Origin: Chitinophagales bacterium
GTDB lineage: Bacteria > Bacteroidota > Bacteroidia > Chitinophagales > UBA2359
Assembly: GCA_020629335.1 (NCBI GenBank)
Contig: JAHDDN010000032.1
Coordinates: 1 to 22,869, forward strand
Direction of reading: 5' to 3'
DNA length: 22,869 bases
Both the position numbers and the translations under genes were made by a program. Each line of letters starts with the position of its first letter. Position 1 is the first letter of the stretch. Under the pieces are notes generated by a model. The model did no database searches and was not told the DNA's origin. It saw nothing but the letters and a program-made list of their open reading frames with translations. Of the stretch, positions 1 to 9,600 are shown piece after piece.

Positions 1-43
1 TAAAAGAAATTAGCCTTGAATAATTACTCCAAAATACCGTTTG

Positions 44-447
44 TTATTTGATCAGTTTTTGGACGAAATGGTTTTTTTCGCCGAAGAGATGGATGTAGTA
101 TAAACCGTTATTTATAAATTATTGCTCCACATTTGAATTTCTTTCAAATAGGTTAAATCTAATTCGGGTAATTCTCCACTTAGATTGTTATCGTTGAGAA
201 TAATTCTTCGAACCCAGCAATCATTGTTAGTTAAAATGATACCTTCCCATTGGCTTACAGGATCAACTAACCAACCGTCATTATTGGTCCAGTTATCGCC
301 ATCAAGGGCATTATAGAGAGCGACTAACTCTAAGGAGTCGCTTTCTATTACGCCAGTACATTGTGCTTGGGTATTTAGGGAATAAAGGCTTAAAATAGTG
401 ATGGTAAACACTGATAAAAGTGCTTGATTCAATTTGGGTGTTTTCAT
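44..447 (-). pseudogene. Collapsed LRR/T9SS surface protein: N-terminal fragment fused out of frame to a sorting-tail remnant
   Basis: An open frame from 447 to 112 encodes 111 residues: a signal peptide ending near LNTQAQ, then the family N-terminal cap (ESDSLELVALYNALDGDNWTNN, read in two parts; GWLVDPVSQW follows) and the start of the first LRR (NNLSGELPELDL). It stops at 112-114. From 106 down to 44, in another frame, the DNA reads GLYYIHLFGEKN, then HFVQKLIK and a stop. That matches the last 20 residues of the T9SS tails of the paralogues at 2276-5833 and 6625-9633. The LRR array, the middle domains and most of the tail (roughly 870 residues in the relatives) are missing, and the two ends meet near 106-111. 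The promoter looks intact, so a short secreted product without a sorting signal could still be made. An internal deletion is the simplest reading. A sequencing error could explain the frame change but not the missing body. Confidence 0.85.
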
Positions 448-488
448 GATAAAGGTGTTTTAAGATTCTTACTTTTTGTATTATACTT

Positions 489-520
489 CAAATATCAAGC
501 AAGATGATGGGATGAGCAAA
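489..520 (-). promoter_or_regulatory. Bacteroidota-type promoter for the LRR remnant
   Basis: On the minus strand TTTG (520-517) is followed by a 20-nt spacer and GATATTTG (496-489). This fits the Bacteroidota sigma factor pattern TTTG, about 20 nt, TANNTTTG, apart from the first base of the -7 box. Transcription would begin near 483, giving a leader of about 35 nt before the ATG at 447. Confidence 0.6.
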
Positions 521-674
521 AACCGAAAATGGCAAGTTTTATTTGAAAAATTTGTTTTGTTTTTTTGTTACTGCTTTTACGATTAATTTATTTGTTGATT
601 TTCAATTAACTATAAAGGTGGTTATTTGTTATGGGTTTAATTTTGAAAAAGGATGTTTAAAGTCGGTTTTTTCG

Positions 675-682
675 TAAATTTG
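675..682 (+). promoter_or_regulatory. Possible -7 box for the 713 gene
   Basis: TAAATTTG matches the TANNTTTG consensus exactly and lies 30 nt before the ATG at 713, which would leave a short leader. No TTTG lies about 20 nt upstream (the nearest, at 642-645, is 29 nt away), so the call is weak. If real, it excludes the upstream ATG at 653. Confidence 0.3.
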
Positions 683-712
683 CCTAAATTTAATGATTTA
701 ATCCTTTTTTTG

Positions 713-2155
713 ATGCACAATAGCAAGTTCATACAATTGCTGAAATCTTGTTCTAAGAAGGAGCTGCAATCCTTTTATAAGTTTACACAGTCGCCTTATT
801 TTACCACTAATGTTAAGATTGGGAAACTGTTTGGCTATATCAGAAAGTATGCTCCAGCCTTTGAATCGAGAATGTTAGATCGTCATAAGATGTTTGCTTT
901 TTTATTTCCAGGCGAAGCTTATCAAGAAATTAAGCTGCAAAAGTATATGAGTGATTTGGTGGGTTTATTAGAGCAATTTTGGGTATATGAGGAGCTTCAT
1001 ACTCAAGAAGCCTTATCTATGAATATTACCTTAGCCAAAGTTTATCACCAAAGAGATTATCGACATTATTGGGAGAAAGAAGTAGAGGGGATTCAGAAGA
1101 AAATAGCTCAAGCCAAACTAAAAGATGCTAGTCTTTATTACGATCAGTTTCAATTTAATTTAGCGATTCATCATGCCATAGAAGAAGAAGGCCAACGAGA
1201 TCAAGAACCCAATTTGCAAAATGTGTTTGATCAATTGGATTATTTTTATTTAATCAATAAGCTGAAGTATTATTATAAGGCGATTAACTTTCAAGAATTT
1301 AAATCCCATGAGTACGACTATCGATTAATTGAGCCCATATTGACTTATATAGAAGCTAATGAAATAGATGTTCCAGCCATTCAAATTTACTATTACGGTA
1401 TCAGATGTTATACGGATTTGGATCATGCGGATTATTTTGTTCAGTTGAAGACTTTATTAAAGGCGCATGTTAATGACTTTGACCAAAAGGAGAATCAAGC
1501 CATGTTTTCTATTGCTATTAATTATTGTATCCTTCAAATAAACAAGGGAGACAGGGATTTTATTAAGGAGATTTTTGAGCTATATCAATTTGAGATAACG
1601 GAAGGTATTATCATTGAAGACGGAAAAATTCCTGCGGCCACTTATCGAAATATTACCACGACGGCTTCTTTATTAGATGAGTTAGATTGGTTAGAGCATT
1701 TTTTAGAAGAATATAAGGAGGGAGTTGATGAAAAAGATTATGCCTTAAATGTAGCGCAATTATATTTTAGACAAGCCAGATATTCAGCTATTATACAGTT
1801 ATTTAAAGCAGCGGATTATGATGATGTATTATTCATGTTATCTGCTAAAGCTATTTTGCTAAAGACGGCCTATGAGTTAAGAACACAATTTATAGACGAT
1901 TACGATTATGAAGAAAAGTTAGATGCTGAGTTGACCAATTTCAATACTTTCTTACATCGTAAGAAAAGAGCTTTGCCTAAGCATTATATCTTCTATTTAA
2001 ATCTCACGCGGAATTTAAGAGAATTATTTAGGCTGACCCAAGAAGCAGACTTGAATCAGCCTAAATTAATTCAGTTAGAAGAGCAAGTGAGAGCTTTAAA
2101 GGAGATTGCCGAAAAGCGTTGGTTGCTCCAGAAAATTAGGGAATTGGTGGGTTAG
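713..2155 (+). CDS. Conserved Bacteroidota protein of unknown function, probably all-helical (TPR-like)
   Basis: A 480-residue protein without signal peptide or membrane segment, so probably cytoplasmic. The frame is open from an ATG at 653, but I place the start at 713 because the protein then begins MHNSKFIQLLKSCSKKELQ, which lines up with the start of its paralogue at 10496-11941; the extra 20 upstream residues have no counterpart. The sequence is rich in Leu, Tyr, Glu and Lys in amphipathic helical blocks. The segment around LNVAQLYFRQARY followed by IIQLFKAADYDDVLF resembles TPR-like helical hairpins. No catalytic motif is visible. I recall similar proteins of about 480 residues starting MHNSK in Saprospiraceae, annotated as hypothetical. 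It diverges from the LRR remnant at 44-447 and converges on the LRR gene at 2276-5833. Function unknown; a protein-interaction scaffold is only a guess. Confidence 0.85.
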   Translation: MHNSKFIQLLKSCSKKELQSFYKFTQSPYFTTNVKIGKLFGYIRKYAPAFESRMLDRHKMFAFLFPGEAYQEIKLQKYMSDLVGLLEQFWVYEELHTQEALSMNITLAKVYHQRDYRHYWEKEVEGIQKKIAQAKLKDASLYYDQFQFNLAIHHAIEEEGQRDQEPNLQNVFDQLDYFYLINKLKYYYKAINFQEFKSHEYDYRLIEPILTYIEANEIDVPAIQIYYYGIRCYTDLDHADYFVQLKTLLKAHVNDFDQKENQAMFSIAINYCILQINKGDRDFIKEIFELYQFEITEGIIIEDGKIPAATYRNITTTASLLDELDWLEHFLEEYKEGVDEKDYALNVAQLYFRQARYSAIIQLFKAADYDDVLFMLSAKAILLKTAYELRTQFIDDYDYEEKLDAELTNFNTFLHRKKRALPKHYIFYLNLTRNLRELFRLTQEADLNQPKLIQLEEQVRALKEIAEKRWLLQKIRELVG

Positions 2156-2168
2156 TGTATTGGTGAAT

Positions 2169-2278
2169 TAGTTTATCAGTTTTTCAGTTAATCCAGTTTA
2201 CCAGTTAATCCAGTTTACCAGTTAATCCAGTTTACCAGTTAATCAGTTAATCAGTTAATCCAGTTTATCAGTTAACTA
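2169..2278. repeat. CAGTTNNN tandem array between convergent genes
   Basis: About ten or more CAGTT pentamers spaced 8 or 9 nt apart, forming a higher-order 17-nt unit (CAGTTTAC then CAGTTAATC) repeated about three times, then single CAGTTAAT units. The array ends inside the stop codon (TAG, 2278-2276) of the LRR gene on the minus strand and begins about 15 nt after the stop of the plus-strand gene. No hairpin terminator is evident between these convergent genes. The same basic unit occurs in the array at 6507-6625. Confidence 0.85.
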
Positions 2279-5200
2279 GTGTTTGATTAACTTTTGTACT
2301 GTATATTCTTGCGCTGAATGTAAATGGAAATAGTACAAACCAGGTATTAAGTTAGAAGTGTTGATCTTAATGTCACTTACTGAGTCTATCGTTTGGTTCA
2401 ATACTTCCCGTCCATTGATGTCAGTGATGCGAATTTTTTCTATGGTTGTAGAAGGAGCATCAATGATACAATAATCATTTATTGGATTAGGATAAATACT
2501 AGGCTTAAAGTCCATTTCTTCGATAGAAGTTTCGATATCTAAGGTATTAAATTCCTCAGGAGTGAAACAGACGTGATTGAATGTTTCAGGCGTAGTGATC
2601 GGATCATTATAATCGAAGTATATATCGGCTTCATTTCGAATGACACTATTGATTGGATTGTTGACCTGCTGCTTGATTTTGAACTGCAAGAATCCATGAC
2701 TAGCTGTTTCATTAGCATTGCTATCCACTAATAGGATATTATCAAATCTCCATTCTAATACATTTCCATCAACTACGCTAAGCTCATAATCGTGGCTACT
2801 CCCTGCCATCTTAATACTAGTGATGTCTAGTAAAGCAGTATTGATAGTATCTACTACGATCACAGTGAAAGCTGTATCATTACCTGTGTTTTGGAAACGA
2901 ATTTTGTAGGTTAATTCATCTTCGGTGGTGATGCATCTTGCATCGCCTATCCCTGATGGAGTGACTAATTTATCATTAGGATCATAAGCTCCGATAATCT
3001 CCTGACAATCTGATTCAAAGGCCAGACTTGCATCTCCTTCAGATTGAGAGTTAACAAAGCCTAAAGAAAACACTTCCTCATCACAAGCCTCTACGACAGA
3101 TTGAACAATATCGTAAAGCGGGTGATTGGGCGTTTGTTCAACGGCAACTCTATAAGTAACGCCTGTATTTTCAAAGTCAAGTTCTATATCTTCTCCACTA
3201 TCTAATTGAATGACTTCAACGGCAGATAGAATATCATTTTCATACACTCTATAAACAGTCGATACGGACATATCTTCTCCTTGATTTTCGATATCAAAGG
3301 TGATGAAATCATCTTGACAGAAGCCCGTGATATTTAGATCAGACTCATCCCATAAGGGTAATAAGTCAATACATTTATAATTAGGGAAAATAGTTGCTTC
3401 CACACAAGAAGTACTCCCCAAAATGGCATCACAAGAAACGGAGTCAACAATAGAAAAACTTTGACATTCTCCTATGGCAAGTGTTCCTAAGTCGAAAGTA
3501 AGTAAGCCTTCTCCATCATCCTCATATTCTAAATCACTTGAAAGTGGGATAATATTCTCAGGGAAAAAGACTTCTAAGTAGGCATCTTCAGCTGGAATCG
3601 TACCATTATTACAAAACTCCAAATAGTAAGTGTTTTCAAAGCATCTTCTCTGTAGGGGCGTACCTAAATCAACCGATAAAGCAGGACAATCAATTAAGGC
3701 TTCATTGGCAATATGAAGGTCTATATAGTCATCATCATAACTGCTAATAGTTTGGGTGAAAAACTCAAAATCGACTGGGCAAGTTTGTTCCCAATAAGAT
3801 ACTGGTGGTTCATAGGTTAATGCATAAGTGCCTGTATCTAATTTGAATTGGTAAAAACCATTTTCATCAGCGATAGCTAAAGCATACCCATCATTGATAT
3901 AGACTCTTCCGTTTGGAATTCCTGCTTCACCTGCATCTTGTACACAATTGGCGTTTTCATCATGATAGATATAGCCTGATAATTCGACGAAGTTGATACA
4001 ACTTAAATCTACCTCATTATCATCCCAATCAAAATTGGGACAGTTTTCTAAGTTAGGTAGTGGAGCAATTAAGTTCAGATTATCGCAAACGGTCAAGTCC
4101 TGAAGAGATGGGAAATCAAAATTAGGAATCAATCCATGTAGTTGATTATTGTGTAAATGAAGCGTGTGTAATGATAGGTTTTCAAATAAGGGTATTTCAC
4201 CACTCAATTGATTATTGTTTAAAAATAAATGTACTGGATTTACACCGCTGAAATTAGGTATGTTCCCGCTTAATTGATTGCCATTTAAGTATAAGGTCTT
4301 GAGCATTGGAAGGTTACTAAAATTCGTAATGCCTCCACTTAATTGATTATTATTAAGAGCTATGAAATAAGTGTTTTCCATATTGAAATTAGGGATAATA
4401 CCGCTTAACTGATTATCATTAAGATATAAACGATTTAGGCTGTTTAGGTTATCAAAGTTAGGTATGTCTCCGCTAAGCTGATTATGATTAAGGGCTAAAG
4501 ATATTAAGTTGGGCAAATTACTGAAGTTAGGAATAGTGCCACTCAGTTCATTGTTTTGAAGCAATAAATATTTTAGTTCGCTTAGACTGCTGAAGTCGGG
4601 GATCGTTTCACTTAATTGGTTATTGTGAAGATATAAGTTTGTTAAGTTAAGTAAATTATTGAAATCAGGAATTTCTCCAGTTAGTTCATTGTGATTAAGA
4701 TATAAACGATATAAACTATTTAAATCACTGAAAGTAGGTATGCTACCACTTAGCTGATTGTTATTAACAAATAAGTACTGTAAGCTAGTTAAGTTATTGA
4801 AGTTCGGAATGTTACCACTTAATTGATTGTAGTTAAGACATAGTTTTGTTAGATTAGCTAAATTAAACTCAGGTATATTTCCGCTTAATTGATTATCGTT
4901 GAGATATAGAAGAGTTAGATTAGGGCTATTGTCAAAATCAGGGATACTTCCACTTAATTCATTATCTGAAAGATAAAGCTGAGATAAATTCGGTTGATTT
5001 TCAAAATTAGGAATAGCGCCTGTTAGTTCATTTTGAGTCAATTGAAGTATTTCTAAATTAGGGTTATTGGTGAAATTAGGAATTGAACCGCTAATAGCAT
5101 TATTACTAATATTAAGCGTTTTTAAATTCGGTAAATTGCTAAAATCTGGAAGAGTTGCTTCGTTGAAATGATTAGAATGTAAATGTAATTCCTCCAAATT

Positions 5201-5833
5201 AGGTAAATGACTAAAATTAGGAATAGTACCACTAAGTGAAATGTCGAAAATCATAAGCGTTTTTAAGTTAGGCATATTACTAAAGTCGATCAGTTCTCCT
5301 AATGAAGAGGGTAAATAAAATCCACCATCAGCTGCCACGGGTTGTGTCGGTTCACCATTAGATTGACCTCCCATTGGAGTAAGTGGTGTTATTGAAATTC
5401 CTATTTCAGAATATGGGCCTGTCGGGCCTATTTGGTCTAAGCCTTCTGGATCAGGCATCGGATTTAGACTTGGATCAGTAGGCAGGAATCCCGTTCCACA
5501 ACCGCCTATATAGAAATTTCGGAAGATTAATGTTTCTAATTGGGGGAAACTCCAATCTAGAAGTTGTGCCTCTTGATTACTATTACTTTTAATAATGGAT
5601 AAAATATGACATCCATCCTCTGTAAGTGTAATACCACCCCATTCGCTAATCGGACTACTAATAGTATCATTAAATTCATTGAGTGTAGTCAGTAAAGAAA
5701 CCAACTCCAGCGAGTCACTCTCTGTCACTCCTGTACATTGCGCTTGGGTATTTAGGGAAAAAAGGCTAAAAAAACTTATAAGAAGGATGATAAGCATCGA
5801 TAAGGGGGAGTGATTTAATTTAGAAAAATTCAT
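2276..5833 (-). CDS. Secreted LRR surface protein with T9SS sorting tail (1185 aa, about 18 LRRs)
   Basis: Predicted outer-surface protein exported by Sec and then T9SS. Domains: signal peptide 1-32 (ends LNTQAQ); N-terminal cap 33-105; a Pro/Gly-rich insert at about 107-178 not seen in the paralogues; about 18 LRRs of 22-24 residues at 184-605 with consensus LxxLxLxxNxLSGxIPNF, the plant-like LRR subtype; an SdrD/Cna-B-like domain at 617-675 (GYIYHDENANCVQDAGEAGIP); a Cys-containing beta region at about 700-850 similar to DUF11-type domains; a beta domain at 946-1085 opening DPNDKL and containing RFQNTGNDTAF and IYFDYNDPI; and a Por-secretion tail at 1112-1185 (SIYPNPINDYCII, ending VQKLIKH). 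The cap lacks the DGDNWTNNxGWL stretch present in its relatives. LRR surface proteins of this kind commonly bind proteins or glycans; the ligand here is unknown. Transcribed alone from a promoter about 130 nt upstream. Confidence 0.95.
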   Translation of the reverse strand: MNFSKLNHSPLSMLIILLISFFSLFSLNTQAQCTGVTESDSLELVSLLTTLNEFNDTISSPISEWGGITLTEDGCHILSIIKSNSNQEAQLLDWSFPQLETLIFRNFYIGGCGTGFLPTDPSLNPMPDPEGLDQIGPTGPYSEIGISITPLTPMGGQSNGEPTQPVAADGGFYLPSSLGELIDFSNMPNLKTLMIFDISLSGTIPNFSHLPNLEELHLHSNHFNEATLPDFSNLPNLKTLNISNNAISGSIPNFTNNPNLEILQLTQNELTGAIPNFENQPNLSQLYLSDNELSGSIPDFDNSPNLTLLYLNDNQLSGNIPEFNLANLTKLCLNYNQLSGNIPNFNNLTSLQYLFVNNNQLSGSIPTFSDLNSLYRLYLNHNELTGEIPDFNNLLNLTNLYLHNNQLSETIPDFSSLSELKYLLLQNNELSGTIPNFSNLPNLISLALNHNQLSGDIPNFDNLNSLNRLYLNDNQLSGIIPNFNMENTYFIALNNNQLSGGITNFSNLPMLKTLYLNGNQLSGNIPNFSGVNPVHLFLNNNQLSGEIPLFENLSLHTLHLHNNQLHGLIPNFDFPSLQDLTVCDNLNLIAPLPNLENCPNFDWDDNEVDLSCINFVELSGYIYHDENANCVQDAGEAGIPNGRVYINDGYALAIADENGFYQFKLDTGTYALTYEPPVSYWEQTCPVDFEFFTQTISSYDDDYIDLHIANEALIDCPALSVDLGTPLQRRCFENTYYLEFCNNGTIPAEDAYLEVFFPENIIPLSSDLEYEDDGEGLLTFDLGTLAIGECQSFSIVDSVSCDAILGSTSCVEATIFPNYKCIDLLPLWDESDLNITGFCQDDFITFDIENQGEDMSVSTVYRVYENDILSAVEVIQLDSGEDIELDFENTGVTYRVAVEQTPNHPLYDIVQSVVEACDEEVFSLGFVNSQSEGDASLAFESDCQEIIGAYDPNDKLVTPSGIGDARCITTEDELTYKIRFQNTGNDTAFTVIVVDTINTALLDITSIKMAGSSHDYELSVVDGNVLEWRFDNILLVDSNANETASHGFLQFKIKQQVNNPINSVIRNEADIYFDYNDPITTPETFNHVCFTPEEFNTLDIETSIEEMDFKPSIYPNPINDYCIIDAPSTTIEKIRITDINGREVLNQTIDSVSDIKINTSNLIPGLYYFHLHSAQEYTVQKLIKH

Positions 5834-5964
5834 GGTAAAAATGTTTTAAGGTTAAATGTTCTGTCATTATAATGGACGATTTACTATAGCCAAAAATGAA
5901 TCTTTTAGCCTCCTTTATAATGACTTTTTTGTGCAAAGTGTTATCATATCTTTTTATGATACTC

Positions 5965-5996
5965 CAAATTTCCACTAAACGCTGATATTTAACAAA
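5965..5996 (-). promoter_or_regulatory. Promoter for the LRR gene 2276-5833
   Basis: Minus strand: TTTG (5996-5993), 20-nt spacer, GAAATTTG (5972-5965). The spacing equals that of the other four promoters called here. It would start RNA near 5959 and leave a leader of about 125 nt before the ATG at 5833, longer than for the 44-447 or 19190-22108 genes. I saw no better match closer to the start. Confidence 0.5.
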
Positions 5997-6201
5997 AACC
6001 TAAATAGTACAATTTTACTCAATAATTTTCTTTGTTGGGATTTTTGTTCTTTGGTTTTTTTATTTTAAAGTTTGATTTATAGTTTTTTACAAGGGGTTGT
6101 ATTTTCTATGTGTTTAATTTGTAAAATAGATATTATTATCCTTTTTTTCTTCAATACTGCTATCTTATGACAGTAATCAGATCTTATTGTAATTTCTAAT
6201 A

Positions 6202-6425
6202 GGGCGTGCCCTTGCGCTCGTAGAATCGAAGAGCATAGCACAAGCAAAGTCAATTAGTAATTTTAAATTCGTAATTAAATTGCGCAAGGTCGGGCTGTCC
6301 GTTCTCATGAGGCTATGCCCTTCCTACTTCGCTAAGGTCTGCTTGTCTGCTAAAGCCAGCCATCGCATACCTAAGCTACGTAAGTCAGTGCATGAACGCC
6401 TCATACCACTTCCATCCCTCACGCA
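6202..6425 (+). repeat. Structured GC-rich dispersed repeat, copy A (224 nt)
   Basis: One of four copies of the same element. It starts GGGCGTGCCC and ends CATCCCTCACGCA. Helices visible: closing stem GCGTG (6204-6208) with CACGC (6420-6424); variable-loop stem CCTTGCGC (6210-6217) with GCGCAAGG (6282-6289); stem ATGAGGC (6307-6313) with GCCTCAT (6398-6404); short stem AGGT (6335-6338) with ACCT (6369-6372). The loop of the second stem is AT-rich (several TAATT-like words), while the part after GGTCGGGCTGTCCG is strongly conserved between copies. It lies between the two LRR genes. No open frame in it looks real. Structured RNA, REP/MITE-like mobile element, or both. Confidence 0.85.
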
Positions 6426-6434
6426 TTTTGAGTA

Positions 6435-6453
6435 GTAGGGACGTTGCAGTGCA
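6435..6453 (+). repeat. Partial REP-like palindrome (GACGTTGCA type)
   Basis: GTAGGGACGTTGCAGTGCA matches the first part of the palindromic repeat at 11938-11962, but the right arm is lost and runs into ATTATCAGTTATG. It sits just after element A. Confidence 0.55.
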
Positions 6454-6467
6454 TTATCAGTTATGGT

Positions 6468-6498
6468 GAGGAGGGCGACCACAAGGAATCGCCCCAAC
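6468..6498 (-). repeat. REP-like palindrome (GGGGCGA...TCGCCC type)
   Basis: On the minus strand GGGGCGATTCC is followed by TTGTGGTCGCCC. Arms GGGCGA (6473-6478) and TCGCCC (6489-6494) pair across a 10-nt loop. Similar short palindromes beginning TAGGGGCG are dispersed in many bacterial genomes as I recall them. Another of the same style lies in the loop of copy B near 10408-10434. Confidence 0.6.
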
Positions 6499-6506
6499 AT
6501 GTTCAT

Positions 6507-6625
6507 CAGTTATTCAGTTTATCAGTTATTCAGTTCACCAGTTTATCAGTTATTCAGTTCACCAGTTCATCAGTTATTCAGTTCACCAGTTTATCAGTTA
6601 TTCAGTTCAGCAGTTAGTCAGTTAT
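6507..6625. repeat. CAGTTNNN tandem array at the 3' end of LRR gene 6625-9633
   Basis: Fourteen or so CAGTT pentamers at an 8-nt period. The triplets cycle ATT, CAC, TAT/CAT, so a 24-nt higher-order unit (CAGTTATT CAGTTCAC CAGTTTAT) repeats about four times. It abuts the TAA stop (6627-6625) of the minus-strand LRR gene. The position and basic unit match the array at 2169-2278, but the higher-order unit differs. There are no spacers of unique sequence, so this is not a CRISPR. Confidence 0.85.
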
Positions 6626-9600
6626 TAATGTTTAATTAGTTTCTGCACAGTATATCCATCCTTAGTAAACAAGTGGAAATAATATAATCCAGAAGCAAAC
6701 TTAGCAGTATTGATTTTTAAATCGCTTTCTGACTGAATGGCTTGACTCAATACTTCTCGTCCGTTAATATTGGTGATGCGTATTTTTTCTAATGACCAAA
6801 CAGGAAGCTCTATCACACAGTAGTCGCTCATCGGGTTAGGATAAATATTAACTTGACTTTCTAATGAAATTGCGATATTGTTATTATTTGTTGGGATAGG
6901 TTCTTCCCAAACTTCATGAAAGGCCATAGGGGTATATATCGGTTCATTATAATCAAAGTAGATGGCTGCTTGATTATTGATGATGCTACCAATCGTATTG
7001 TTTTCTTGCTGATTAATTTTGAATTGAATAAATCCATGACTTTCTGTTTCATTAGTAGTGCTATCTACTAGTAGAATGTCTTCAAAAGTCCACTCTAATA
7101 CATTACCAACTATGCGTAAATTATAATCATGGCTACTTCCCGCCATTTCAACAGAAGTAATATCCAAGTAATTATTATCAATTGTGTCAACGACTATGAC
7201 GTTAAAGGCGGTGTCATTCCCTACATTTTGGAATCTAATTTTATAAGTTAATTGATCTTCTGCGGAGATATAGTGTTCTTCTCCAATACCTGCAGGAACG
7301 GCTAATTTATCATTCGGATCAAAAGAACCGATAATTTCTTGGCAGTCTACTTCGTAAGCAAGACTTTCATCTCCTTCAGGAGTATTTGTGAGAGTCCCTA
7401 ATAAAAACACTTCATCATCACAGTTTTCAATGGTCGCACTGACCATTTCATAGAGTGGATGATTTGGTGTTTGGTCTACTTCTACTTTATAAGTCGTTCC
7501 ATTGATAGGAAAAAGCAGTTCTAATTCTTCATCTTCCTCTAATTGAATAATTTCGATAGCGGATAAAATATCATCTTCATAGATTCTGTATTCAGTTGAG
7601 ATGCTCATGTTCTCCCCTTTATTTGAGAGGATAAAAAGTATAGAATCCATAGTACAAGTTCCTTCAACAGATAGATCGGCTCCATCCCAAGGTGGAATCA
7701 ATTCTTGGCATGTCTCATTAGGAAAGATAGTTGCACTGACACAAGCACCGCTTCCTAATATTGCATCACAAGATACAGAATCAATGATGCTAAAAGTTCG
7801 ACATTCTCCGATTGCTATATCTCCTAATTCAAAGCTTAATAGGCCATCTGTTTCTTCATATTCTAAGTCACTGGAGAGAGGGATAATTTGCTCAGGAAAG
7901 CTGACTTCTAAATAGGCATTCTCAGCTTGAAATGTACCCAAATTGCAATATTCTAAAGTATAAGTATTTTGAAAACATCTTCTTAATAGAGGAGTGCCTA
8001 TCATAATATTAAGTGCAGGACATTCTGTTAATATTTCATTACCAAAATTAATATCACTTGCTTCGTCTCCAAAGTTCTCTAGATAGACCGTATAAGTCTC
8101 GAAATCAGCAGGGCAAGTTTGTTCCCAATAATCAATACTTGGGAGGTAGCTAATAACATGGGCACCTGTATCAACTCCTAATCTGTAATACCCACTACTA
8201 TCGGTATAGGCAATTCTTAGAGAATCATCTACTATTATTTTAGCGTAGGGTACGCCAATTTCTTCCTCTTCTTTGTCACAGTTTTCGTTTTCATCATGGT
8301 AGACATATCCTGAAATATAAGCAGGATTCAAGCAGCTATCACTAACATCATTTATAAAAGGACAATTATTGAATGTGGGCAATGGCCCAATGAAATCATT
8401 GGGACAAACTTGTAAGTACGTTAATAATGGGAGATTAAAATTAGGTATATAATTGCTTAATTGATTGCTGCCAACTTCTATCCTTTCCAAGTTGATTAAA
8501 TTTTCAAAGTAGGGGAGGTTTCCACTTAATTGGTTGTTTTTTAAAACTAATTTTTTTAAATTCAATACTTGATCAAAATTAGGAATTTCTCCAGTCAGTT
8601 GATTATTACTTAAATACAGTGTTATCAAGCTATCTAAGTTATTAAAGTTAGGAATTTCTCCTGTTAATTGGTTATTGTTAAGATATAATAAAGTTAAGTT
8701 AGGTAGATTAAAGTTAGGAATTTCTCCTGTAAGCTCATTTATATTAAGGTGGAGGTTTCTTAAGCTATCCAAACTACTAAAGTTAGGAATTTCTCCAGAT
8801 AAATTATTACTCATTAAATCTAGTACCTCTAATTCAGGGAAGTAATCAAAGTCTGGAACAGTTCCAGTAAGTTGATTGCCTCTAAGATAAAGGTATTCTA
8901 AGCTAGGCATGAACTCAAAATTGGGAATTTCCCCAGATAAATAATTATATTGTAAATTAAGTTGATTGATATTTTCTAGGAATTCAAAATTGGGAATTTT
9001 ACCAGATAATTGATTGTCATTTAATTTAATATTTGTAACATTAGGTAGTTTAAAATTGGGTGTTTCCCCAGATAATTGATTATCTGATAGCCACAATATG
9101 TCTAAATTTGGCATGAATTCAAAATCGGGTAATTCACCTGAGAAGTTATTATGCCAAAGAATCAAATCAATTAAGTTGGGTAAGAACTCAAAATTGGGAA
9201 TTTCACCAGATAGATTTTGATGAGAAATAGCTAAATCTGTTAGATTGGGAAGATTACTAAAATTAGGTAAAGCGCCACCTATTTTACTAGTTTGGGTAAT
9301 ACCTGCTCTTGTCAAGTGAATGTGGTATAAGTATGGTAAATTGATATCAAATAGTTCTCCAGAAAAATGGTTACTGTATAGTGCTATTTTTTTAACATGG
9401 CAGCTATCTTCAGTAAGTCCAATCCCATACCATTCACTTACAGGATCTACTAACCAGCCTGTATTAGTGGTCCAGTTATCACCATCTAGCGCTTCGTAAA
9501 GAGCGACTAATTCGAGGGAGTCGCTTTCGGATACTCCTGTGCATTGTGCGTTTAGGTTTGGGTTAAAGGCGATTAATAATAAAGTAATAGTTGTAAAGAA

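Noticed and set aside
653..712. Upstream in-frame ATG for the 713 gene (20 extra residues)
   Set aside because: The paralogue at 10496 begins exactly at MHNSK, and a TAAATTTG box at 675-682 lies inside the extra segment.
2276..5833. Horizontal acquisition from plants because of the LSGxIP repeats
   Set aside because: The SdrD-like, DPNDK and T9SS domains are bacterial, and plant-like LRRs also occur in bacteria; base composition matches the neighbours.
6324..6506. Short minus-strand open frame in repeat copy A
   Set aside because: It falls in the structured repeat and is not conserved in the other copies.
6507..6625. CRISPR array
   Set aside because: The units are 8 nt with no unique spacers and there are no cas genes nearby.
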